Origin: an uncultured Oscillospiraceae bacterium
GTDB taxonomy: Bacteria; Bacillota_A; Clostridia; Oscillospirales; Oscillospiraceae
Length of the DNA: 29,318 nt
NCBI GenBank assembly: GCA_900754605.1
Contig: CAAEDK010000319.1
Location: forward strand, 1 to 29,318
Reading direction: 5' to 3'
Part shown: positions 15,353-22,500 of the stretch, in pieces
Layout: each line of letters opens with the position of its first letter
Numbering within the stretch: position 1 is the first letter of the stretch
Position numbers and translations under genes: made by a program
Notes under the pieces: model-generated
Databases searched by the model: none
The model's input: only the letters and a program-made list of their open reading frames with translations
Told to the model about the DNA's origin: nothing

Positions 15353-15378
15353 GTAGGGGCCGATGTCCTCATCGGCCC
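15353..15378 (+). repeat. REP-like palindrome C, inverted relative to B
   Basis: Plus strand: GTAGG then GGGCCGATG-TCCT-CATCGGCCC, a perfect 9-bp stem. It faces away from B: the two GTAGG heads meet across a 16-bp spacer, the arrangement of a paired REP (BIME/REPIN-like) unit. Confidence 0.75.
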
Positions 15379-15456
15379 GTTCCCGCCGCGGCAGGACGTT
15401 TGGGTTTGCGGAAAGAAGAAAATAATCGCGGCGCGCCTCCCCCTACACGGGGCTGC

Positions 15457-15780
15457 TCACTTTTTCTTCTTGTCCGCCACCAGAACGATCTTATTTTTCA
15501 GGTCCTTCTTGTGGCTGGGGCGGTACAGGACAAATTTTGTACCGATGACCTGCACCACCTCGCTGCGGGTCCGGGGGGCCAGGGCCTCCGCCGCCTCCCG
15601 GGCGGACATGAGGGAGGTCTCCAGCACCCGGCCCTTGATGAGCTCCCGGGCCTCCAGGGCATCGTTGGCCTGCTGCACCAGGTTATCCCCAATGCCGTCC
15701 TTACCCACGATCAAGATCGTATCAATGTTGTTCGCCAGGCCGCGCAGCTGGGCCCGCTGTTTGCTTGTCAATTCTTCCAT
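15457..15780 (-). CDS. yhbY: YhbY-family CRM-domain RNA-binding protein
   Basis: 107 residues. YhbY proteins associate with pre-50S ribosomal particles and help assembly. The CRM domain begins LTSKQRAQLRGLANNIDTILIVGKDGI, with the GKDG loop near residue 27 (the GxxG-type RNA-binding loop of the family), and continues with ARELIKGRVLET and VQVIGTKFVLYRPS, ending in a lysine-rich tail (ADKKKK). The ATG follows AGGAG at 9 nt. In Firmicutes it typically precedes nadD, as here, though the paralogue pair and the REP cluster now intervene. Confidence 0.95.
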   Translation of the reverse strand: MEELTSKQRAQLRGLANNIDTILIVGKDGIGDNLVQQANDALEARELIKGRVLETSLMSAREAAEALAPRTRSEVVQVIGTKFVLYRPSHKKDLKNKIVLVADKKKK

Positions 15781-15846
15781 GTCTCAAACTCCTGTATTTT
15801 GATGTGCAGGGGCCCTTTCTGGCACCCGCCGTTTTGGGACAAACCC

Positions 15847-15872
15847 AATTCCTAACTCCTAATTCCTAACTC
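15847..15872 (-). repeat. RARTTAG heptamer array, copy 2 (3' end of rdgB)
   Basis: Minus strand: GAGTTAG-GAATTAG-GAGTTAG-GAATT. The array encodes the last residues of RdgB (VRN) and its TAG stop, so it has become part of the coding sequence. Confidence 0.8.
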
Positions 15873-16458
15873 CCTCTAGGTATTCCTTCAGCTTGACCTG
15901 AAATGCCTCCAGCGCCTTGCCCCGGTGGGAGATGGCATTTTTCTCCTCCGCCGTCAGCTGGGCGAAGGTCTTTTTCAGCGTCGGCACGAAAAACACCGGA
16001 TCATAGCCAAAGCCGCCCTCCCCCTGAGGGGCAAAGGCGATGGTCCCGGGGCACTCCCCCCGGGCAGTGAGCACATCCCCATTGGGGAAGCAGCAGGTGA
16101 TGACGGACACAAATTTCGCCGTCCGGGGCATCTGCCCCTTCATGTTTTCCAGCAGCAGCTGATAGCGCTGGACGTCGTCCAATCCCTCGCCGCCGTAGCG
16201 GGCGGAATACACCCCTGGCGCTCCGTTCAGCGCATCCACACACAGGCCGGAGTCATCGGCAATGGCGGGCAGGCCGCTGGCCTCCATAACAGCTTGGGCC
16301 TTCAGCAGGGAATTTTCCTCAAAGGTGGTTCCCGTCTCCTCCACCTCTACGTCCACACCGGCCTCCGCCTCAGAGCAGACCTCAATGCCAAGGTGAGACA
16401 GGATCTCGTTCATCTCCACCAGCTTTTTCTTGTTTTTACTTGCCAGTACCAGCTTCAT
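15859..16458 (-). CDS. rdgB: RdgB/HAM1 dITP/XTP pyrophosphatase
   Basis: 199 residues. It hydrolyses non-canonical purine triphosphates (dITP, ITP, XTP) to monophosphates and so cleans the nucleotide pool. Motifs are the N-terminal LASKNKKKL (S7, N9, K10), the metal-binding Asp pair and substrate loop in IADDSGLCVDALNGAPGVYSARY (D68, D69), GFGYDPVF (about 149-156) and SHRGKA (177-182). AGAGGAGAAATGAC precedes the ATG. It is 16 bp downstream of rph, the usual rph-rdgB pairing. The C-terminal VRN and stop come from a heptamer repeat, so the native end may have been slightly different. Confidence 0.96.
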   Translation of the reverse strand: MKLVLASKNKKKLVEMNEILSHLGIEVCSEAEAGVDVEVEETGTTFEENSLLKAQAVMEASGLPAIADDSGLCVDALNGAPGVYSARYGGEGLDDVQRYQLLLENMKGQMPRTAKFVSVITCCFPNGDVLTARGECPGTIAFAPQGEGGFGYDPVFFVPTLKKTFAQLTAEEKNAISHRGKALEAFQVKLKEYLEGVRN

Positions 16459-16474
16459 GTCATTTCTCCTCTGC

Positions 16475-17191
16475 TTATACGCCCAAGATCTCTTTCTGGA
16501 CCGCCTGAAGCTGCCGGATTCCCTTCTCGCACAGCTCCACCAGCTGCCGCTGCTCGTCCAGGGTGAAGGGGCGCTCTTCGCCGGTGCCCTGGATCTCGAT
16601 GAGGCGGCCCTGGTCGTCCATGACGCAGTTCAGGTCCACCATGGCGGCGGAGTCCTCCTCATAGCACAGGTCCAGCAGGGGCACATCGTCCACGATGCCG
16701 GCGGACACGGCGGCTACATAGCCGCTGATCGGATACTCCGCCAGCTGGCCGGCCTCCATCATCTTCCGGAACGCCAGCATCATGGCCACGAAGCCGCCGG
16801 TGATGGAGGCGGTGCGGGTCCCTCCATCTCCCTGGAGCACATCACAGTCGATGGTGATGTTCCAGGGGCCCAGCTTCTTCATGTCCACCACAGAGCGCAG
16901 AGCACGGCCGATGAGCCGCTGGATCTCGGCGGAGCGGCCATTGAGTTTCAGCTTGGAGATGTCCCGGCGGGACCGCTCCCGGTTGGCCCGGGGGAGCATG
17001 GAATACTCGGCGGTGACCCAGCCCTCCCCCTCGGGGACGTGGCGGGGCGGCTTGTCCTCCACGCTGGCGGTGCACAGCACATGGGTGTTTCCGCAGCGGA
17101 TCAGGCAGGAGCCCTCCGCAAATTTGTTAATATTCGGGATGATCTCCACTGGGCGGAGTTCATCCTGCTTTCTTCCATCAATGCGTGTCAT
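16475..17191 (-). CDS. rph: Ribonuclease PH
   Basis: 238 residues. A phosphorolytic 3'-5' exoribonuclease that trims tRNA precursors after the CCA end and matures other RNA 3' ends. It starts MTRIDGRKQDELRPVEI and shows the phosphate-site segment MLPRANRERSRRD (about 65-77), NGRSAEIQRLIGRALR (84-99) and GDGGTRTASITGG (121-133). Length is normal and the C-terminus is intact, unlike the truncated E. coli K-12 allele. AGAGGAAGTTATCC precedes the ATG. Confidence 0.97.
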   Translation of the reverse strand: MTRIDGRKQDELRPVEIIPNINKFAEGSCLIRCGNTHVLCTASVEDKPPRHVPEGEGWVTAEYSMLPRANRERSRRDISKLKLNGRSAEIQRLIGRALRSVVDMKKLGPWNITIDCDVLQGDGGTRTASITGGFVAMMLAFRKMMEAGQLAEYPISGYVAAVSAGIVDDVPLLDLCYEEDSAAMVDLNCVMDDQGRLIEIQGTGEERPFTLDEQRQLVELCEKGIRQLQAVQKEILGV

Positions 17192-17224
17192 GGATAACTT
17201 CCTCTCTCTTTTCTACATTTTCTA

Positions 17225-17419
17225 TTATGAGATCAGCATGACGATCAGATAGAGCAAATACAGCAGCGCACAGGCCATCATCCTCATTCCCCATGCTCTG
17301 ATCTCCTGGTCCATCTGCTCTGTGTCGCTGCTGCCCTTCCATAGGACGTGGAACAACTCAGGCCGTCTCCACATGGTAGCGCCCATCCCAGCGGCCAGGC
17401 ACATCACAAAATTCAACAT
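17225..17419 (-). CDS. Tiny membrane protein, unknown
   Basis: 64 residues with AAAGGGGGAAGCCTCC before the ATG. The N-terminal hydrophobic stretch (LNFVMCLAAGMGATM) is followed by WRRPELFHVLWKGSSDTEQMDQEIRAWGMRM and a strong C-terminal transmembrane helix (MMACALLYLLYLIVMLIS). The P-x-x-x-x-x-x-W pattern followed by R-x-x-G between two hydrophobic segments recalls small DUF6199-type proteins, but this is a guess. It lies between ftsY and rph with the next small membrane gene. Confidence 0.65.
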   Translation of the reverse strand: MLNFVMCLAAGMGATMWRRPELFHVLWKGSSDTEQMDQEIRAWGMRMMACALLYLLYLIVMLIS

Positions 17420-17485
17420 GGAGGCTTCCCCCTTTGTCCCTATTTTATCACAGTTTTTGAAATCATGGGTGGATAGAATGTGAAT

Positions 17486-17695
17486 TCAGCTGTAAATTAC
17501 AAATAGCACCCGGATCGCAAGGACCGCTGCGATCACGGCCAAACCGATCAAATTATTCCGCCGCTGCTCCGGCGTCACATCCGCTCCCCACAGCCTGAAA
17601 TCCCTCCAGTGCAGCTTCCCCATCTGCCTCATGGCGCTGAAATAGCCGATCAAGGAAAACACCACCGCTGTATCCACAAAACGAATGTCGATCAT
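17486..17695 (-). CDS. Tiny two-helix membrane protein, unknown
   Basis: 69 residues from the ATG at 17693-17695, preceded by GGGAGGGACTGAA. The upstream in-frame ATG at 17713 would place the ribosome binding site inside the gene. Hydrophobic segments near 8-19 (DTAVVFSLIGYFSAM) and 50-69 (LIGLAVIAAVLAIRVLFVIYS) flank a charged loop. I do not recognise it. It begins 77 bp after ftsY and precedes the other tiny membrane gene by about 65 bp. Confidence 0.65.
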   Translation of the reverse strand: MIDIRFVDTAVVFSLIGYFSAMRQMGKLHWRDFRLWGADVTPEQRRNNLIGLAVIAAVLAIRVLFVIYS

Positions 17696-17740
17696 TTCAG
17701 TCCCTCCCGGCACAGCCTCCGCCCATCCCCAGACGGCCCG

Positions 17741-17769
17741 TAATTCCTAACTTCTAATGTCTAACTCCT
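17741..17769 (-). repeat. RARTTAG heptamer array, copy 3 (just after ftsY)
   Basis: Minus strand: GAGTTAG-ACATTAG-AAGTTAG-GAATTA, starting a few bases after the ftsY TGA stop (17773-17775). The second unit is degenerate. Confidence 0.75.
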
Positions 17770-17772
17770 CAC

Positions 17773-18642
17773 TCAAATCAGGGCCTGGGCAAACTCCGCC
17801 GCGTCGAAGGGCTTCAAATCGTCGATCCCCTCTCCCACACCGGCGTACTTCACCGGCACACCCAGTTCCTTGGCAATGGCGATGGCGATGCCCCCCTTGG
17901 CGGTCCCGTCCAGCTTGGTCAGGACGATGCCGGTAATCCCGGCTGTCTCCTTGAACTGCTTGGCCTGGATCAGGCCGTTCTGTCCGGTGGTAGCATCCAG
18001 CACCAGCAGGGTCTCCCGGGCACAGCCAGGCAGTTCCCGGTCGATGACCCGGGAAATCTTGTTCAGCTCATTCATCAGGTTCTGCTTGTTGTGCAGCCGC
18101 CCGGCGGTGTCCACCAAGACCACATCGGTGTTCCGGGCCTTGGCGGCGGAGGCGGCGTCAAAGACCACGGCGGCAGGGTCCGCCCCCTCATGCTGCTTGA
18201 TGATGTCCACGCCAGCCCGGTCAGCCCATACGGTCAGCTGGTCGGCAGCGGCGGCACGGAAGGTGTCAGCGGCACAGAAGAGGACTTTCTTCCGTTCGGC
18301 GCGCAGCTGGCTGCCGATTTTTCCGATGGTGGTGGTCTTGCCCACCCCGTTCACCCCGATGAACAGCACCACAGAGGGCCGGGTGGACAGATCCAGTCCA
18401 GCGTCCCCCACGGTCATGGCGTCGGCGATGCAGCGGCACATACAGGCTCGCGCCTCCTCCACCGTCTTGATATGCTCCTCCTTCACCCGGCGGCGCAGTT
18501 CCTCCACAAGCTCCAGGGTGGTGTCCATCCCCGTGTCCGCCAGGATCAGAGACTCCTCCAGTTCGTCGTAAAAGTCGTCGGTGAGCTCAGAGCCGAAATT
18601 GGCAAAAATATTGATTTTTTTCAGTTTGTCAAAGAAACCCAT
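17773..18642 (-). CDS. ftsY: Signal recognition particle receptor FtsY
   Basis: 289 residues from the ATG at 18642, preceded by AGAGAGGAAGGAT; 28 further upstream codons are open but lack a site. FtsY is the SRP receptor GTPase that docks ribosome-nascent chain complexes at the membrane. This version is the short NG form without the acidic A domain. The N-terminus GFFDKLKKI is a likely amphipathic membrane-targeting helix; then the N domain; G1 GVNGVGKTTT (96-105); CAADTFRAAAADQL; DTAGRLHN (G3); TKLDGTAKGG (G4) and the closing GVGEGIDDLKPFD. In Firmicutes it normally follows smc directly; here a transposase and a zinc-ribbon gene are in between. Confidence 0.97.
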   Translation of the reverse strand: MGFFDKLKKINIFANFGSELTDDFYDELEESLILADTGMDTTLELVEELRRRVKEEHIKTVEEARACMCRCIADAMTVGDAGLDLSTRPSVVLFIGVNGVGKTTTIGKIGSQLRAERKKVLFCAADTFRAAAADQLTVWADRAGVDIIKQHEGADPAAVVFDAASAAKARNTDVVLVDTAGRLHNKQNLMNELNKISRVIDRELPGCARETLLVLDATTGQNGLIQAKQFKETAGITGIVLTKLDGTAKGGIAIAIAKELGVPVKYAGVGEGIDDLKPFDAAEFAQALI

Positions 18643-18703
18643 GGTATCCTTCCTCTCTGTTGCAATCTTGTAGGAGCCGGTTCCAGTTTCAGTCCATGCC
18701 CAG

Positions 18704-19006
18704 TCACCGCTCCACTCTTTCTCCACAGAAGGGACAGAACTGCCCCCACTGGAAGCTGTCGGTCATCTCCTCTCCGCAGAAGGGGCAGAACGCAGGCCCT
18801 TGGGCCGCCTGGCCATCTCCGACTGGCTGCTCCTGAGTCTGGCTCTGGGGTTGGGAGGCGAATGCCTCCGGGTTCAGCCGCTCCGGGGGAACGACCTGCG
18901 CCAGCATAGCGAAAATCAGCTTGACCACGATAAACAGCACAATGATCAGGGCAATTCCGCCCACAATGGGCAGCCAGCTGTTTTTCTTCTTCTCGTTCTC
19001 GTTCAC
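18704..19006 (-). CDS. Zinc-ribbon membrane protein
   Basis: 100 residues from a GTG at 19004-19006, preceded by GGAGGTACACC. After a lysine-rich start comes one transmembrane helix (LPIVGGIALIIVLFIVVKLIFAML, 12-35), a flexible Gln/Pro/Ser linker (about 45-70) and a C-terminal pair of CPFCGE knuckles (C74, C77 and C91, C94) forming a rubredoxin-like zinc ribbon. With no signal peptidase site, the ribbon's side of the membrane is not determined. Its GTG overlaps the stop codon of the upstream transposase (GTGA) and its ribosome binding site lies inside that gene. The function is unknown. Confidence 0.82.
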   Translation of the reverse strand: MNENEKKKNSWLPIVGGIALIIVLFIVVKLIFAMLAQVVPPERLNPEAFASQPQSQTQEQPVGDGQAAQGPAFCPFCGEEMTDSFQWGQFCPFCGERVER

Positions 19007-19207
19007 GGTGTACCTCCAAAGTATTCGTCCCCGCCCCACCGGGCAGGGTTCTGGTCGATATAGGTCCAGTGGAACAGAAAATCGTTTTCGTCTCTGACGA
19101 TGTGTTCATGGTAACTTGCCTGCCAAAGCTTTTCCCCCTGTTTCCCGTTTTTCATATTCTGTTTCCGGGTCGTTAGGGACTTGAAAACACCCATTATCTG
19201 CATCAAT

Positions 19208-19234
19208 GTAGGGCGGGGGCTTGCCCCCGCCGTC
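19208..19234 (+). repeat. REP-like palindrome D, inside the RAYT gene
   Basis: Plus strand: GTAGG then GGCGGGGGC-TT-GCCCCCGCC, a perfect 9-bp stem with a 2-nt loop. It is translated on the minus strand as part of the RAYT protein. The head is the same as in element B. Confidence 0.85.
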
Positions 19235-19370
19235 TCATCCCTCAACAAAAGCAGCAAATGTATGTGGTTAGGCATGATCACATATTTTTCAAGCCTCACC
19301 GTCGGAAAACGCATTGGCAGGGATTCCAGTTCCTCCTTTATGATCTGTCCGCAGGCCGTCAGGTGAATCT

Positions 19371-19395
19371 CGGCGGGGGCAAGCCCCCGCCCTAC
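19371..19395 (-). repeat. REP-like palindrome E, inside the RAYT gene
   Basis: Minus strand: GTAGG then the same stem GGCGGGGGC-TT-GCCCCCGCC as D. D and E point toward each other about 140 bp apart within the transposase frame. Confidence 0.85.
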
Positions 19396-19522
19396 GGGAT
19401 AGGAGATCTCTGAGAGAATATTTTTCCGTCCTGCTGTACAGACTGTGACAAAATATGCCCCCTTCCGGCTATAATCATAAGCTTTCAGCCGAATATGCTT
19501 GCGATTTTGGTATTCCATATCA

Positions 19523-22500
19523 TCACCTGATCTTCAGTTCCTTCTCCACATCGTTCAGGTTGATGGTCAGCATCCGAGACACACCCTGCTCCTGCATGGT
19601 GACGCCGTAGAGCACGTCGGCCTCCTCCATGGTGCCTCGGCGGTGGGTAATGACGATGAACTGGGTCTTTTCCGACATTCCCCGCATATACCGGGCAAAC
19701 CGAACCACATTATTGTCATCCAGAGCAGCCTCGATCTCATCCATGACCACAAAGGGGGTGGGACGCACCTTCAAAATGGAGAAATAAAGGGCGATGGCCA
19801 CAAAGGCCTTCTCTCCGCCGGACAGCAGCGTGATGGTTTTTAATGCCTTTCCGGGCGGCTGGACCTTGATCTCAATACCGCAGTTTAGGATGTCGTCCGG
19901 GTCCTCCAGTTCCAGTGCAGCCCTTCCTCCCCCGAACAGTTCCTGGAAGGTCTGTCCAAAGGACTCGTTGATGCTCTGGAACTCCCGGCTGAAGATGGCC
20001 TTCATCTCGCCGGTGATCTGCCCAATGACCTCCTCCAGTTCCCGCTTGGCCTTCTCCACGTCGTCCCGCTGGTCTGTGAGGTAGGTATAACGCTCATTCA
20101 CACGCTGGAACTCCTCAATGGCTGCCACATTCACACTGCCCAACGCAGACATTCCCTTTTTCAGTTCGGCAATACGTCGGTTGGCTTTTGGGACAGATCC
20201 GATTTCCACCCGCTGAAGCTTGGCCGCCTCGTGTGAGAGTTCATAGGTCTCCCACAGCTTGTCCAGCAACTGCTTCTCATCCAGGGCCGCAGCCATCTTT
20301 TTCTGTTCCAGGCGGGACACTTCCCCGCCGATGGTCAGCAGTTCCCGGTTTTTCTCCTGTCCCTCCCGAGTCGCTTTGACCCGCTCGCCCTCCAGGGCCA
20401 GTTTTTCCTCGTTCAGTCCAGTGATTTTCCTCTGCTGCTCCTGATTCTCCCGAGCCAGCTTCTGGAGTTGACCCTCCTTCACCCCGATCTCCCGGGCAAA
20501 GCCCTCGTTTTTCTCCTGATAGTCCCCGATCAGCGCCCGGCTCTGGTCCTGGTCGCCATCCAGATCCCGTCGCAGGCCCTCCAGCTCCTCCAGCCCGCGG
20601 GCGGTGGCCTCCCGCTCCGCCTCCAGGGCAGCCAGCCCCGCTGTGAGCTGGGAAAGCTCCTGGGTCAGGGTCAGCGACCGTGTCTGCAAATCACTCTGGC
20701 CCCGGGCTTTGCCATCCGCCTCGCTCTTCAGGGCGGCGGCCTCTCCCTCCAGCTCCCGGATCCGCTCCCGGGCATGCTGGGTGTCCCGCTCGATCTCGCT
20801 GTTGCGGTGCTGGAGCTGCCCCAGCTCGCTGCGCTGGTTCTCCCGCTGCTCCTCCAGGGAGGCAGCCACACTGCGGCAGTGCTCCACCTGGGCCTCCGCC
20901 TTCAGCACCGCGTCCTCCCACTCCCGGAGCTGCGCCTGGGCGGTCTCCAGCTCATAGGCAGCCCCCTTTGCCTCCCGCTCCGCCTCCTCCAGGGCCCGGG
21001 CCGCCTGCTCCAGCTGCTCCTGCAGGCCGGCGCTCTGGGCATTCAGCCGCTCCAGCTCGTTGGCCCGGCTGAGGATCCCGGCGCTGCGGCTGGCGGAGCC
21101 GCCGGTCATGGAGCCTCCCGGATTGAGCACCTGGCCGTCCAGAGTGACGATCCGGAACCGGTATCCAAACCGCCGGGCGGCCGCGATGGCCGCGTCCAGA
21201 TCCTCCATCACCGCCACGCGCCCCAGCAGATTGGAAAACACCGCCCGGTACCGGGGATCAAACTGGACCAGCTGGTCCGCCACCCCAACAAAGCCAGGCT
21301 CCTGGGACAGGCTCCCCGCCTCCCGCAGCTCGCCGGGCCGGATGGAGCTGAGGGGCAGGATGGTGGCCCGGCCTCCGTCCCGCCGCTTCAGATACTGGAT
21401 GACGGCCTTTCCGTCCTCCTCACAGTCCACCACCAGGTTCTGCATCGCACCCCCAAGTGCGGTCTCAATGGCCACTGTATATCGATCCGGCACATGGAGC
21501 AGTCCAGCCACTGGGCCGTGGATGTGATGCAGAGTCCCCCGCTGGACCTCTCCCATGACCAGCTTGACCGACTTGGAATACCCTTCGTGGAGTTTCTCCA
21601 TCTCGGTGAGCATCCGAATCCGGGACGTCAAGGCGTTTTCATCCATTTTGAGGCGGACATGGCGCTCTCTGGCCTGCTCCGCCTTTTTCTTCCGCCCATC
21701 TAGGCGCAGGGTATAGCCGGAGATCACATTTTTCACTGTGTCCCGCTCTTCCAGAGCCTCCCGCAGCTTCTTCTCCGCAGCGGCAGAGTCCGCTTCTGCC
21801 TCCTCCTGCCGCCGATCCAGCCGTCCAAGTTCTTGGCGCACTGCCTCGTCCCGGTCCAGCACCTCCTGTGCAGCGGCAGCCAGAGCAGACAGCAAGACCT
21901 TGGCCTGATGTGCATCGGCTGTTTTGACCGACTCCTTCCCCCGCAGTTCCTCCAGTTCCTGAGCCAGGGTTCCCGCCGAACGCAGGGCCTCCTGTGCGGC
22001 AGCGTTCTTCTCCTCTGCCTCTCTCCTGGCCTGTTCCAACTGCCCGTCGATTTCTGTCAAGCGTGCTTTCCGTTCCGCAATCTGGCCGGAGAGGCTGTCC
22101 TGCCGTCCCTCCCGCTGCTCCAGTTCCTCCCGGATACGGGCCGTATTTTCAAGATTATGCTGAATGCTGCTTTTCAGCACTGCAATGGAGGATTCCAATT
22201 CCCGAACTGTAGCCTCCCTGCCCTGAATGGCAAAGCGAAGCCGGTCGGCCTCCACCTCTTTTTCCCGCATTTGGGCAGAGAGGTTCTCCGCCGCACTAAA
22301 TCGCTCCTCCATCGCCCGTTCAGCAGCCTTTTTCTGACGAACCGCCTCATGGTAGTCAGTCTCTAACTTAATACTTCCCGCCCGGAGCCGCTCCAGTGTG
22401 TCCAGCCAAACAGAGATCTCCAGTCCTTTCAGTTCATCTCGAAGGATCAGGAAGCGTTTGGCCCGCTCGCTCTGCTCCCGGAGAGGTTCTACCTGGAGTT

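Larger units (their letters stand above)
19003..19518 (-). mobile_element. REP-associated tyrosine transposase (RAYT, Y1/HUH family)
   Basis: A CDS of 171 residues. The IS200-like Y1 transposase fold shows as GAYFVTVCTAGR (20-31), the HUH motif in VIMPNHIHLLLLL (H85, H87) and the family C-terminal signature ASYHEHIVRDENDF...YIDQNPARW with candidate catalytic Y136. RAYTs are single-domain, domesticated-looking relatives of IS200 that act on REP palindromes. Two REP-like palindromes lie inside its own frame: one encodes VGRGLAPAE (about 42-50), the other TAGASPRP (about 96-103). Both are in loops variable in the family. It starts 4 bp after smc with AGGTGAT as its site, and its TGA overlaps the next gene's GTG. 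No flanking inverted repeats of a normal insertion sequence are visible. Confidence 0.9.

Noticed and set aside
18621..19109. A 162-codon minus-strand frame overlapping the zinc-ribbon gene and RAYT
   Set aside because: It lies out of frame with both. The alternative frame (18704-19006) has a ribosome binding site, a transmembrane helix and paired CPFC motifs.
19003..19518. A complete IS200/IS605 insertion sequence
   Set aside because: No tnpB, no subterminal hairpins flanking the gene and no target-site footprint are visible. The protein's C-terminal signature fits the RAYT branch.
20468..21703. A 411-codon plus-strand frame inside smc
   Set aside because: Antisense of the coiled-coil region, made of Leu/Gln/Pro/His repeats; no independent evidence.
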